A stretch of 64,000 bases of DNA. Source: Heliopora coerulea. Lineage: Eukaryota > Cnidaria > Anthozoa > Scleralcyonacea > Helioporidae. Location: contig JASJOG010000148.1 in the NCBI GenBank assembly GCA_030142905.1, positions 402,501 through 466,500 on the forward strand, written 5' to 3'. A program made the position numbers and the translations under genes. The notes under the pieces are model-generated. The model saw only the letters and a program-made list of their open reading frames with translations. It was not told the origin of the DNA and ran no database searches. This document shows, piece by piece, positions 1 through 10,528 of this stretch; position 1 is the first letter of the stretch; the number at the start of each line of letters is the position of its first letter.

Positions 1-762
1 ATTAATGCAGAAACCATTATTATATGCGACAGTAATGGTCGATATTTGAAACCCAAAGAACTCTGCCCAAACTCAACAACAAGATATATTCGATCAGCAA
101 CACTCTCTAAAGCAAAACAAATAGTTGAAGCATCTAACTTCATTAACCCCAAAAACTTTATTGTCCACTGCGGAACTAATGACATGGAACATCCTGAGAG
201 AAACACTGCTGCCGATACTGTAGAAGTTGTGGATCTCATTAAAGAAAAACATCCAAACTCTAGAATCCTGATATCTTCCTTACTACACAGAAAAGATGAA
301 CTCAATAGAAAAGTCCCAGCCATCAATGAAGAAATTCGAAACAAGATTAATGCCAAAGCAAATACCACCTACATCCATCATACCAGCATATCTGATGATG
401 ACCTCTATGATGAAAAACATCTGAATGAAAGGGGAGTTAAGAAATTCGCAAAAGCAATCAAAGCAGCATATTTCAATACCTCGCCAAAAAAGAAAGAAAT
501 ACCAAAGAAAGGTCATCTAAGAAGAAGCCAACCGAAACACACAGATTTGCACCAAAATCCTCCCTTCCAGTCTGGCCACAATAACCTTCACTCTCCTTTC
601 ACTTCCTTCATGAACCTACCACCACCAAATATTCGTATGCAACATGGCAGGAAAGGAAATGTACCACCCCCTCCCTTAATCCACCATGATGGCTTTACAA
701 ACCCACTACCACCTCAACTAGTTAGATTAATACGGCAACTTTATGGATATCTCAACATATAA
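1..762 (+). CDS. LINE ORF1, SGNH/GDSL-esterase domain, 5' partial
   Basis: The frame is open from base 1, so the start lies outside the window. It encodes the C-terminal 253 residues. The SGNH-hydrolase signature is visible: CDSNG (nucleophile Ser at residue 11), GTNDM (residues 58-62), and D-x-x-H at residues 137-140 in DEKHLNERG. A proline-rich, basic tail follows (MNLPPPN..., VPPPPL). In CR1-like LINEs this domain sits at the C-terminus of ORF1p, the RNA-binding partner of ORF2p, and may have lipid-esterase activity. ORF2 begins 183 bp downstream. All catalytic positions are kept, consistent with an intact protein. Confidence 0.85.
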   Translation: MNAETIIICDSNGRYLKPKELCPNSTTRYIRSATLSKAKQIVEASNFINPKNFIVHCGTNDMEHPERNTAADTVEVVDLIKEKHPNSRILISSLLHRKDELNRKVPAINEEIRNKINAKANTTYIHHTSISDDDLYDEKHLNERGVKKFAKAIKAAYFNTSPKKKEIPKKGHLRRSQPKHTDLHQNPPFQSGHNNLHSPFTSFMNLPPPNIRMQHGRKGNVPPPPLIHHDGFTNPLPPQLVRLIRQLYGYLNI

Positions 763-945
763 CAAATTGTAAGTTGACTTTACATTTTCTATCCATCTAC
801 TTTATCTATCTGTCCTGCTTAGTTTATTGAACATTAGTAACATTTTCACAACTTCTAAATAATCTAGAAAATTTTAGAATTTAAATGCAGATTTTAAGAA
901 GAATTATTTTTAGCATTCTCTACCAAATAATTAGGATTAACTTAA

Positions 946-3900
946 ATGAGCACTGAAATTTCATTTAGCACTTGGAACATTAATGGTATATTTAATAGGG
1001 TCCTTGGAGATAAAACCAAAAACAAGGACCTGATTGATGCTATCTCCAAAATTGATTTTGTGATTCTAACTGAAACATGGACAAACACATGTTTAAACAT
1101 TCCAGGATTTGAGGCTATTGTTTCTCAAACAGCTAAACCAGTTACTAACCAGGCATGTCGACAATCGGGTGGCATTAGCCTGTTTTTCAAAAGCAAATTT
1201 AAACAATATGTAAGTATTATTAAGAATACAAAAAACTTTCTATGGAGCAAACTCTCCAAAGAAATCTTGAACTCTGACCAGGATTTATACATTTGTGGTA
1301 CATACATACCACCAGAAAAATCAAAATACTTTGACAATGAAATTTTTGAAGAACTTGAAAATGATCTCATCTTTTTCTCATCACGAGCAAATATAATACT
1401 TCTTGGTGATTTAAATGCAAGGACAAGCAAACTTGAAGATTTTGTATCAAGTGAAGGAAGTGATCACATCCATGATGCTAGTGATCACTCCCTTCAATTA
1501 CCAGAAAGACAAAACTTTGATTCAACAACCAATAACCATGGAAAACAACTGATTGATATTTGCAAAAGTACTGACATGAGAATTCTTAATGGTCGGACAA
1601 ATGGTGACTCCTTGGGAAGACATACTTTTCATGGTAAAAATGGAAACAGTACTGTCGATTATATCATCTGTAACCAAAGCTTATTACCAAAAGTTAAACA
1701 TCTAGTTGTAAAATCCCCTACCTATCTATCTGACCATAGCCAAGTCATCACTTGGATTAATTTAAATAAGACATATAATTATGCATCTAATGATACCCTC
1801 ATGCAACCCCCTTTATCCAAATTACCAACTCAGTATGTTTGGACTGATGAATCAAGTAAGACTTTTAAGAAAGAATTAAAGTCACTTGAGTTACAAACGA
1901 AACTAAACACATTCCTTGATAGTGTTTTCTCCTCTGACAGAGAAAGCATTAACAAATGTGTTAATGAATTTCAAAATATCATAAACCTTGCATCTAAAAA
2001 ATCCCTTAAAATTAAAAGAAAGAAATATAGACAGAAAATTAATAATGTTGCAAACAAAAAATGGTTTGATAAAGATTGTAGATTTAAAAGACATCAGCTA
2101 AGAAAACTTGCTAATCAGAAACATAGAGACCCTAATAATAATGAAATCAGAACTGCATACCATACAGCTCTGAGAGATTATAAAAATACCCTAGAAATAA
2201 AAAAGGACAATTTTCACTTCAATAAAATCCAAGAACTTGAAAATGCTAGCAAAGATTCAATGGTATTCTGGAAAACACTCAGAAATAGCAGTGATGATCT
2301 TGGTTTTAATGAAACTAAGAAAATGCCACAACCAAGCGAGTGGCTTCACCATTTTGAAACATTGCACTCAGAACATAAGTTAAAAAAGGAGCAAGAGGAA
2401 ATCCTTGCAAGCCTGAAGAACTATGAAAAAACTAAAGACCTGTTTAATGAACTTGATGGAGTTATCACTGCAGATGAACTGGTAAAAGCAGCAAAAAAAT
2501 TAAAATCAAGAAAAACTGCTTATACTGACAAAATTAAGAACGAAATGATAAAAACTAGCGTTGAAATTCTTTCCAAAGGTTTTCTAAAAGTATTCAACAA
2601 CATTTTAACTTCGGGGAAACTTCCAGAAATGTGGACTGAGGGCCTAATAATTCCGATCCATAAATCGGGAAACTTACTCGATCCCGATAATTATCGAGGT
2701 ATTTATGTTTCTAGTTGTTTGGGCAAGCTATTTTGCTCAATTTTAAATAATAGATTAATAAACTTTGCCAACGAAAAGAAATTAATCCACCCTACTCAAA
2801 TTGGATTTATGCCAGGAAATAGAACGGCAGACCATGTTCTCACTCTGAAAACCTTACATGATAATTACGTTAAACATAGTGAGAATGAAAAAATCTACAC
2901 ATGTTTTGTCGATTTTAGAAAAGCCTTTGATTCTGTCTGGCATCAAGGTTTGCTCTACAAATTGTTAAAAAACAACATAGGAGGACATTTCTACGATTTA
3001 ATCCAAGACCTCTACTCGAACACAAAATGTGCAATAAAAATCTCGGAAGACAGGACACCTTTTTTCTCATACAAAAAGGGGGTCCGTCAAGGATGTATTT
3101 TAAGCCCTATGTTATTTAATATGTATATAAACGAACTCCCAAGACTTTTCGAACAAACGCAATCAGACCCATTTACATTACCAAACAAAACTGCTATAAA
3201 CAGCCTCCTGTATGCTGATGATCTAATTATACTTTCAAGATCGAAATCAGGTTTACAAAATTGTCTAAACCAACTGCACAAATGGTGTAGTAAATGGCTA
3301 ATGGAAGTCAACATCAAAAAAACGAAAGTGATGGTATTACAAAAACACAACTCAAAATCCCCAAATCTTCATTTCCATATTGGAAATAAAAAGATAGATA
3401 TAGTCAAAGAATATATCTATCTTGGCCTCAAACTTGTACCAAATGGCAAATTTAAACTTGCTCAGAGACAATTAAGCGAAAAAGCTCTGCATGCTCTTTT
3501 TAAAATTCGTAAACATCTAGACTTCCAAAAGCTTTCACCTAAAACAGCTACAAAAATTTTTGACTCGATCATTTCCCCCATTCTACTTTACAACTCAGAA
3601 GTCTGGGGAGTATACGAAAAAAACGACTTTAACAAATGGGACAATGCAGAAGCAGAAAAAGTTCATTTAAAATTTTGCAAGTTATATTTGGGTGTAAACA
3701 GAAAAGCAAACAATATAGCTTGCAGAAGCGAACTTGGGAAATACCCTCTTCTGATTGCAATTAAAAAGAATATTATAGACTACTTCAAACATATCCTTAA
3801 ACTAGACGACAACTCAATCGTAAAACAATCCTTCCTAATGTCAAAACAACTATATAATAATAACAAAGAATCCTTCTACACCAACGCCATAACCATGCTA

Positions 3901-4452
3901 AAACCATTCTATGATAATTCAAGAAATTTTGAAAGTGATTTAATCAACTATAATACGAAAACCATAGTAAATAGGATGAAAGAAAAATATGTTGAATTCT
4001 GGAGACATAAAATGAATAACACCTCCAAACTGTCTTTCTTTTGTACATTTAAAAACGAATACAAAATGGCAGAATACTTATCCATAATTAAAAATCCAAC
4101 AATAAGGAGGACATTCTCTCAATACAGAGTAAGCAACCATAAATTAGAAATTGAACGAGGAAGATACGAAAATGTCCCCCGTGAACAACGTATCTGCAAA
4201 CTTTGTAACTCTGATGTAGTGGAAAACGAATACCATTTCGCTTTAACCTGCCCAAAATACGAAGATTTGAGAAAAAATTCTAATAATATTCTTAAAAATA
4301 TCTTTTATCTCAATGCTACAACAGAAAGCAAGCAGAGACTGCTTGAACATGTGATATCTTCAGACGATCCAGTTCTGGTTAACCTGCTTTCTAAACATAT
4401 CTTTCTTTGCTTTACTGAAAGAAACGATAGTCTCAAATCCAGGGAAGATTAA
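946..4452 (+). CDS. LINE ORF2: APE endonuclease and reverse transcriptase
   Basis: An uninterrupted 1168-residue protein. The N-terminal APE-like endonuclease shows WNINGIF, LTETW, GDLNAR (about residue 153), VDYIIC and the terminal SDHS (about 261). The linker is rich in Lys and Asn. Reverse transcriptase motifs follow: FVDFRKAFDSV (about 653, catalytic Asp), GVRQGCILSP (about 711) and YADD (about 756). A C-terminal CxxC...H...C zinc-knuckle-like motif lies at about 1083-1105 (CKLC, EYHFALTCP). This set supports target-primed reverse transcription in the nucleus. No stop or frameshift is present and all catalytic residues seen are retained. The start is the ATG at 946. Confidence 0.95.
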   Translation: MSTEISFSTWNINGIFNRVLGDKTKNKDLIDAISKIDFVILTETWTNTCLNIPGFEAIVSQTAKPVTNQACRQSGGISLFFKSKFKQYVSIIKNTKNFLWSKLSKEILNSDQDLYICGTYIPPEKSKYFDNEIFEELENDLIFFSSRANIILLGDLNARTSKLEDFVSSEGSDHIHDASDHSLQLPERQNFDSTTNNHGKQLIDICKSTDMRILNGRTNGDSLGRHTFHGKNGNSTVDYIICNQSLLPKVKHLVVKSPTYLSDHSQVITWINLNKTYNYASNDTLMQPPLSKLPTQYVWTDESSKTFKKELKSLELQTKLNTFLDSVFSSDRESINKCVNEFQNIINLASKKSLKIKRKKYRQKINNVANKKWFDKDCRFKRHQLRKLANQKHRDPNNNEIRTAYHTALRDYKNTLEIKKDNFHFNKIQELENASKDSMVFWKTLRNSSDDLGFNETKKMPQPSEWLHHFETLHSEHKLKKEQEEILASLKNYEKTKDLFNELDGVITADELVKAAKKLKSRKTAYTDKIKNEMIKTSVEILSKGFLKVFNNILTSGKLPEMWTEGLIIPIHKSGNLLDPDNYRGIYVSSCLGKLFCSILNNRLINFANEKKLIHPTQIGFMPGNRTADHVLTLKTLHDNYVKHSENEKIYTCFVDFRKAFDSVWHQGLLYKLLKNNIGGHFYDLIQDLYSNTKCAIKISEDRTPFFSYKKGVRQGCILSPMLFNMYINELPRLFEQTQSDPFTLPNKTAINSLLYADDLIILSRSKSGLQNCLNQLHKWCSKWLMEVNIKKTKVMVLQKHNSKSPNLHFHIGNKKIDIVKEYIYLGLKLVPNGKFKLAQRQLSEKALHALFKIRKHLDFQKLSPKTATKIFDSIISPILLYNSEVWGVYEKNDFNKWDNAEAEKVHLKFCKLYLGVNRKANNIACRSELGKYPLLIAIKKNIIDYFKHILKLDDNSIVKQSFLMSKQLYNNNKESFYTNAITMLKPFYDNSRNFESDLINYNTKTIVNRMKEKYVEFWRHKMNNTSKLSFFCTFKNEYKMAEYLSIIKNPTIRRTFSQYRVSNHKLEIERGRYENVPREQRICKLCNSDVVENEYHFALTCPKYEDLRKNSNNILKNIFYLNATTESKQRLLEHVISSDDPVLVNLLSKHIFLCFTERNDSLKSRED

Positions 4453-4644
4453 TAGGGTTAGTAAATAGACCTAAAACATCAAAAATACTCATACCAACAT
4501 CTATATCACTTTTATAACTATCTTAATAGATACATTATCTGTGTAATTTTAGATAATAGTAAACTTTCACTTCTTTCTACTAGTTAACATTAATGTATAC
4601 GTAGCTTAGCAATACCTGTATTTAGGTCATGCAAGTCAAGCTTT

Positions 4645-4645
4645 A

Positions 4646-4679
<34 letters not shown>
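4645..4679 (+). repeat. (AAT)n 3' tail of the LINE
   Basis: About ten tandem AAT/TAA units end the LINE and abut unrelated sequence. Short tandem-repeat tails instead of poly(A) are typical of CR1/L2/I-type LINEs. Confidence 0.85.
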
Positions 4680-4681
<2 letters not shown>

Positions 4682-4733
4682 ATCCCACACAACAGACCAA
4701 TACTTGAAGTGAGGCTCTACAACGGCATAGCAT

Positions 4734-7050
4734 ATGTTGGTCAGTAATTGTTGGTTAACAAATGGCTTAGCTTTCTTTAAGACTTATAAACCATTTTTAA
4801 CTTTCTTTATTACGTTTCCTACATGGTATTTTAATGTCAAATTTTCATCAACTGTGAGACCTAGACATTTTACTTTGTCAGCTTGTTTTAGTGCTGTTCC
4901 ATTAATAGATAAATTTAAGGTATCAATAAGAGCTGCCAATCTTTGTTGTAATCCAATTAGCATATATTCAGTTTTAACCAAATTTAGTGAAAACTTGTTT
5001 GCACTAAGCCATTCTACGACCTTGTTTATATCCTTCTCTAATATTGTCTTGATTTCAGGCATACTAGATCAAGTTGAGGTCAGGTTTGTGTCATCTGCAT
5101 ACATCCTAGTAGAGGTGAAATCAACACAATTGGGTAAATCATTTATATAAATTAAAAATAGTAATGGCTGTAGGATAGTTCCTTGTGGGATGCCACAAGT
5201 AAGCTGCTCTGGGTCTGACAGTGTGCCATTTACTAGGCACATTTGAGTGTGGTTGGTTAGGTATGATTCAAGCCAGCCAAGTGCCAGTTGGTCCAGACCA
5301 AGGTACTGCAATTTCTTTAGAATGATTGTGTGGTTTACATTATCAAATGCCTTTTTCAGGTCTAAGAATAGGACTCCATTTACACGTTTGCGATCAATAT
5401 TGAAGCACTATTCATTTGTTAAATCTAATAAGGCTGTTTCTGTGGAAAACATTGATCAAAATCCGGATTGCCTGTAATTTAACAGCCTGTTCTTTGTTAA
5501 ATAATTTTCTAATTGTTCAAACACAAGTTTTTCAAAGATATGACCAATAGCTGAAATCACTGATATGGGTCTGTAGTTATTGGAATCACAGCGATCACCT
5601 GTTTTGAAGATTGGGGTAACTGTAGCAGTTTTCCAGTCATTGGGAAACTAGTTTCAAGTGATAAATTAAATATGCTACTAAGTGATTCATATATATATAT
5701 ATGGTGCTGCTAGTTTCAAAATTTTGTTTGAAGTTTTATCAATACCCACAGCTTTCCCAGTTTTAGCTGTCTTAAGTAGGAAGGACTTTAGTAAAGCTGA
5801 AGGTGCAGTGAATTTTGTTGACATATTCCTCAAAAGTCTTCCTCTGGGATATTGGTGGTATTTGAGCAGCACGTTTTGGTCCAACATTAATAAAATGTGT
5901 CTTGAAAGAATTTGCAATACTTCTGGAATCTATAATAGTTTCTGATGGGCTTTTACTTTTTTTACCGATCATGTTATTTAGGACTTTCCATGAACCCTTA
6001 GAATTTCCAGAATTGTTTTCAATCTCATTTTGATAGTAGGCCTTTTTAGTCTTCCTCACCAACTGATTGACCTCGTTTTGTTTATTTCTGAAAAACAGCC
6101 AATCAGAAGGGGAGTTAGATTTAGCAGCTTTTTTCTTTAAAAAATCTCTGGTATGTATTTCATTCTTTAGTTTTTGGTTCATCCAGGGTGATGGAATATT
6201 TTGAATCCTTTTCACTCGACATGGGGCATGTTTGTCAAGAATGGATTGCAGTTGCAATTTTCACTCTTCCCACACATCATTGATTTCATCAGAAATATCT
6301 GGGATTGGCCAATTGGCATTTTTGATATCTTGTATGAATTTATTTTGATTGAAATTTTTAAAACTTTTTATTTCAACAAGCTTTGGAGGACCTCTAAGTA
6401 GCAGTCACTAATTGTTGTAGCCAATACTCCATGATGAGTTAAATTTTGGGTAGAATTTGTAATGACATGATCAATTAATGTCTCAGTGGATTCAGTTGCA
6501 TGAGTTGGCTCATCAATTAGTTGCAAAAGTTGATAAATATCCAAAATATCAATCAGTTTTAATGTGTGAGCATCAAGATTGGATGCCATCAGATCACAAG
6601 TTACATCACCAAGAATATAATATTCTTTATATTTCAGATCAGTTTTTTTTTAAGAAAATTTTTAAATTGGAGTAGTCCTAGTGAGCTTTTGGGTGGTCTG
6701 TACCATGCAGTAAACGGGAATGGACTGATGATATAATTTCTAAACCATCCTGTTCAAAACATGGTTTTCTTATGAAATTTATGGTGTTACATAAGTAAAT
6801 ATAAACACCACCTCCATCTTTATTTCTATCTTTTCTCACACAAGTATAACCATCAATGTTAATTATTGAATCAGGGTCAAATTGGTTTCATTGATGGCTA
6901 AAACATCAAAATTGGCATCTTTCATTAGAATCCGAAGCTCTTCAATATGTTTTAAAAGACTTTTTATATTTAAGGAGCCCTTCTTAAAGCCTCGAATTTT
7001 CGAGATGTTTGTTGTAGAATAATTTGTTGATTTTTGTGGTTTGTTTTCTT
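4734..7050 (-). pseudogene. Second LINE, broken ORF2 (endonuclease-RT)
   Basis: Read on the minus strand, LINE ORF2 blocks appear in the correct order but in several frames. The endonuclease start (DVLAINET) is near 6900-7000. Its C-terminal part is at 6368-6589 (DEPTHATEST, LIDHVITNS). The linker is at 5772-6257. RT motifs are at 5460-5660 (NNYRPISVIS) and 5069-5311 (CGIPQGTILQPLLFLIYINDLP, ADDT), and the post-RT region is at 4784-5062. GIPQG and ADDT fit the CR1/jockey-like lineage and differ from the GVRQG element at 1-4.68 kb, so this is a separate family. Multiple stops and frameshifts show it is dead. Confidence 0.85.
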
Positions 7051-7129
7051 CCTGGGGACTATTTGCATTAACAACGTTATATCAGTAATTGATATGCTGC
7101 CTGAGATTGGCAGCTAAGGTGCAAGCCAA

Positions 7130-8382
7130 CAGCATTTAGACCATCATTACAAATATTGCTATTATCAATAAAGTCTACATTGTTCTGCTCACAACAATCT
7201 TTCAACTGTTTGTTTACCTGGTAAACTTTATCATTGAGGGGTTTGTCCTTTCTTTGGATAATGCTCGAAATTGCAATACTTACTGTACGATGGCCCTTGA
7301 TATTTTCTGTTCATTTTTCAACCTAGCTCTTAATTTTTCATGGGCTATCATTCTGCAAGTTGTTCATCCCCATGTGAAGGATGATGCTGTCTGGCTTTAT
7401 TTATATAATGGGTTTCACATGGTCTTCTAGGTCTTCCATGGTAGCACCAGAGAAAGAGTGAGACTTCACAGACACGGACTTTGATAATCTCCTACAATCA
7501 TAACTTTCCTCTCACCCTCTTGGCTATTTTCATTAGACCTGCTGACTGTCTTACAATTTGGCTGGCCAGATCTTGTTGAGTTTGATGTCCTTCTTTAGGT
7601 CCTGTTGTCCTTACTGCCAGTGCCATGTTGTTTGGTGGGCATTGATTTTGTTCCTTTTCTGGTCACTTTATAACCTATGTTCCTTCATCGTTGTTAGGGG
7701 TGTTATTGACTGGGGTTGTCACGTCTTGGTTTTCAATTAGCAATTTTATGTTAGTCAACAAGCTGGCATGTTCTTCCTCTAGTTCTTTTGCTCTGGATGA
7801 TAGTGCTTCACATGAAGTGCAAGCTTGGTGGGACTTCAAACTCTGGCAGCTGCGTTCAAGTTTTTCCAATTTTGCCCAAATGTTATGGATTTCTTGCGAA
7901 TTTCTTGCACACCCATAGCAAGGAGTATCATGTTTGCCATCTGTAGTTTCAACATTACCACAAGCATCAACTTGGTCATTGAAAATTATGACAACCTCGT
8001 TGTCTTTCCTATTGGAATTATGGCGCTCTCCATTTTCTCCTGTCACGTGGTCATCAGGGATTTCACTAGAATCTTAATTTGCCAGAGACAGGATCGTCTT
8101 CCTGGTGGTCTCTTCCTTGGCTCCTTTAAGATCAATTGTTTTTGTGCCAGGATAGAACAGAAGAGTGACAGAGTCAGCTTTGAAAACATGAATTCCTCCA
8201 TTACTTGTGGTGAAACTCCATGAACTGGTCAATCTCATCTTCTCATCCATGAAATGTTTTAAGCTATCTAGGTCGCCCAGCCACTTAATCTTTAATCTGT
8301 GGTTAACCTTTTCAACTAAGAAAAGTTTCTCAAAACTTTTCTCATTGTTATCAATCAAATTATCTTCCCCAGTTAGTGACAT
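7130..8382 (-). pseudogene. Second LINE, broken ORF1 with coiled coil and esterase remnant
   Basis: The frame begins at 8382 (MSLTGEDNL...), has an in-frame TAA at about 8074 and continues in the same frame to 7675. The N-terminal part is a globular region of about 100 residues. The middle part has paired cysteines (CYGC, CTSC) flanking a heptad-like coiled coil. Downstream, at 7350-7480, other frames carry esterase-like blocks (SHSFSGATMEDLEDHV, HHPSHGDEQ). This arrangement of coiled coil then esterase is the usual ORF1 of CR1-type LINEs, and it belongs with the ORF2 remnant immediately downstream on the same strand. Confidence 0.7.
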
Positions 8383-8520
8383 TGTTCATAGCGACTGAGA
8401 ACCTTCTTGACACAATGCCATGATAGATAGAGAGAAATATTTATTTTAATTCTGAGTTTCTTCATTAAATATTACTTGACAAGAAAGCTGACATTGAAAA
8501 AAAAAAAAAAGAATATTTAC

Positions 8521-8737
8521 AAGTTAAAAACTAACTAAAATTTATCTGCAAGCAAATGATGCGATACTTCTTTTGAAATATTTGAGATTTTCACGGCATT
8601 TTTCATTTTCTGGCAGGTTGTTTCAAGTTTTTGATCCAGAAAATGTGAAGCTTTTTTGCAAATATTCGGTGCAGGCTTTAGGTAAAACCAAGCAGAATTT
8701 GTGATTCCGCAGCGTATACTTGTTAACGGTAGACATC
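8521..8737 (-). pseudogene. Third LINE, C-terminal end (left of the Harbinger insertion)
   Basis: Minus-strand reading gives a typical LINE ORF2 terminus: a basic stretch, then KSFTFSGSK, then x-NNLPENEK where the usual Trp codon has become TGA, then KYFKRS and a stop near 8527. The piece ends exactly at the TAA next to the Harbinger terminus. Its missing upstream part resumes on the other side of the transposon at 12587. A short A-run at 8495-8510 lies just beyond. Confidence 0.65.
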
Positions 8738-8740
8738 TAA

Positions 8741-8793
8741 AGGCCGGTTTCCATATAATCGTTTCTGTCGTAAGGATCGTCTCTGTCGCTTCA
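8741..8793 (+). repeat. Harbinger left terminal inverted repeat
   Basis: About 53 bp matching the complement of 12531-12583 with few mismatches (GGCCGGTTTCCATATAATCG at the tip). This would be the transposase binding and cleavage end. Confidence 0.85.
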
Positions 8794-9140
8794 AATTTTT
8801 AGAAGCAACAGAGACGATTATGGAAACGCTCTTCTCAGACAACAGAGGCGATCCTTGCACTAGAAATGATCCTTGCGTATGGATCGTCCGAGATAGACTC
8901 GAGTTAGACTAGATCGAGTTAGACTTTGTGTCGTAAGGATCGTCTCTGTCGCTTCAAATTTTTAGAAGTGACAGAGACGATTATGGAAACGCTCTTAGAC
9001 GACAGAGGCGATCCTTGCGTATGGATCGTCTGAGATAGACTCGAGTTCTATCCTTGCGACAGAGACGACCGGAAATCACACCTTACGCACTAATAATTTT
9101 TAATGGAAACCGGTTCAAACGATCCTTACGTCAGAAGCGA
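8768..9140 (+). repeat. Subterminal repeats of the Harbinger element
   Basis: A block of about 100 bp (GTAAGGATCGTCTCTGTCGC ... AACAGAGACGATTATGGAAACG) occurs at about 8768-8870 and again at about 8931-9025. Partial copies continue to about 9140. Each block is internally palindromic around TCAAATTTTTAGAAG, so the same CGTCTCTGTCG word appears in both orientations. Repeated words like this next to the ends are typical transposase or accessory-protein binding arrays. Confidence 0.75.
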
Positions 9141-9188
9141 CATGACATATTCCATGATGCATCTTTTTATTGTTGCATGTATTCCAAA

Positions 9189-10079
9189 ATGGCGGCAAAC
9201 AACTCCAATAACACCTCTTCATTCATATTTTCAAAAGATTACAAGAACAGAAGGTCCAGAGAGGACGCCTGGGCCAAGATTGCTGAGAAATTCGGCTTAA
9301 TTTCAGCAGATGCCGAGAAGAAATACAAGAACATACGCACAAGCTATGTTCGCTATTTGAAGAGACTGAAAAACGTTCCTTCTGGCTCAGGAAGGGACGC
9401 TGTCCTCAAAGCTGGGGAATTTGTAAATCTGGAGTGGCTAGATCAGCGCATCAGCCACAGGAAAAGCATGACAAACTTGCACAATCAGGAGAGCGATGAT
9501 GAGGAGGTGATAGATAACCAACAAGAAGACATGAACAACAGCTCTAGTTCAAGCACGAGGTTTGTTGATGATGATACTTCACCTGATATAGAGCTAGATA
9601 TTGTTGATTCTCCTGAATCTTCCACGACCACAAGTCAAACATCAGTCATCACAGCTGAAATGGAGGAGATATCTTCCAAAATTAAGTCATCGGCTTCTAC
9701 ATTGAAGACGAAACGGCCATGGGCAGCATCAAATAATCAAAAAGTGGGAAGCTCAAAATACGTCAACCTGGCAATGATTCAAATTGCAGAAAAACTGCTA
9801 AAAGAGCCATCTGAGAAGCCCTCATCAGATATATACGAGGATGATGAGCACATGCATTTTGCAAGGAGCTTTGCCAAGAGACTTAAAAAACTCCCCGAAA
9901 GAGCTCAGGGATATGTGAGAATCCAGCTGGAACAATTGATGTTCCAAGCTGAATTTGGAGGATCACTCCAACAACAGTATCATCCAGCCCCAATGCATAT
10001 GGGATATAATCACTCAGTTGAATATACATCTCAATATGGACATAATGGTACTTCTGACTACAACCTGCATCCTCTATAA
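9189..10079 (+). CDS. Harbinger accessory protein, MADF/Myb-like with BESS motif
   Basis: A 296-residue protein. I chose the ATG at 9189 (AAAATGGCGG context, mirrored at the transposase start) because the upstream open frame is only repeat sequence. An N-terminal MADF-type fold (KDYKNRRSREDAWAKIAEKF ... KKYKNIRTSY) spans residues about 14-60. A Ser/Asp/Glu-rich linker follows. A C-terminal BESS-like motif (HFARSFAKRLKKLPERAQ) spans about 220-255. In PIF/Harbinger elements this protein binds subterminal DNA, brings the transposase into the nucleus and is needed for transposition. The frame is intact. The first MADF helix looks short and might be supplied by an unseen upstream exon. Confidence 0.8.
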   Translation: MAANNSNNTSSFIFSKDYKNRRSREDAWAKIAEKFGLISADAEKKYKNIRTSYVRYLKRLKNVPSGSGRDAVLKAGEFVNLEWLDQRISHRKSMTNLHNQESDDEEVIDNQQEDMNNSSSSSTRFVDDDTSPDIELDIVDSPESSTTTSQTSVITAEMEEISSKIKSSASTLKTKRPWAASNNQKVGSSKYVNLAMIQIAEKLLKEPSEKPSSDIYEDDEHMHFARSFAKRLKKLPERAQGYVRIQLEQLMFQAEFGGSLQQQYHPAPMHMGYNHSVEYTSQYGHNGTSDYNLHPL

Positions 10080-10232
10080 TGGATTTTATTAGAATAACAT
10101 TTTTTTGAGATTTTGGACTATAATCTAAGTATTGGTTAAAAATCTGTGGTAGTTTTTTGCCCTTTAATGTTACGGTTTCTGCATGATGAACATTATCAAA
10201 CATATAATGTTACTGTTTCAATAAGCGTATTA

Positions 10233-10384
10233 GGCCTGATTCACACGGCATCATAAGCTTAATCATAATAAATCCTATAATTTGGTTAATACATCTTTTT
10301 TGGTGTGATAGTCATAATGATAGCAAAATGATTTTTCCCATTTTTAGGACCTCGTTATGATTATGACACTATGTGAATCAGGCC
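10233..10384. mobile_element. 152-bp MITE with TTA duplication inside the Harbinger element
   Basis: The ends GGCCTGATTCACAC and GTGAATCAGGCC are inverted, and TTA flanks both sides (10230-10232 and 10385-10387). The inverted match extends irregularly inward (CATAATGATAG versus TTATGATTATGACA). It has no coding capacity. The TTA duplication suggests mobilisation by a PIF/Harbinger-type transposase, although its termini differ from the host element. It lies between the two Harbinger genes without breaking either. Confidence 0.8.
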
Positions 10385-10528
10385 TTATTCAGACACTTGG
10401 TGATACAAAAATTATCTTTGATAATATCTCTTACAAGTGACCATACAGAACCAGTGAAGAGGTGATAATTTAAAACAAGAAAATGATTTTATTTTGTTTT
10501 TCAAGTGGTCAATGTAAAATATGCTATT

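Larger units (their letters stand above)
1..4679 (+). mobile_element. LINE retrotransposon, 5' end cut by the window edge
   Basis: Two consecutive + strand reading frames, an SGNH-esterase ORF1 and an APE-endonuclease/reverse-transcriptase ORF2, are followed by about 190 bp of 3' UTR and a tandem AAT tail at about 4645-4679. An esterase-containing ORF1 is known from CR1/L2-group LINEs, but the RT motif GVRQG and the AAT tail leave the exact clade open. ORF2 is uninterrupted, so this is a young or recently active copy, unlike the other LINE pieces in the window. Confidence 0.9.

Noticed and set aside
283..516. Minus-strand frame opposite the SGNH ORF1
   Set aside because: Shadow of the esterase gene; no domain and no independent start signal.
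1125..1430. Minus-strand frame opposite the LINE endonuclease
   Set aside because: Antisense to a motif-rich gene; composition follows the plus strand.
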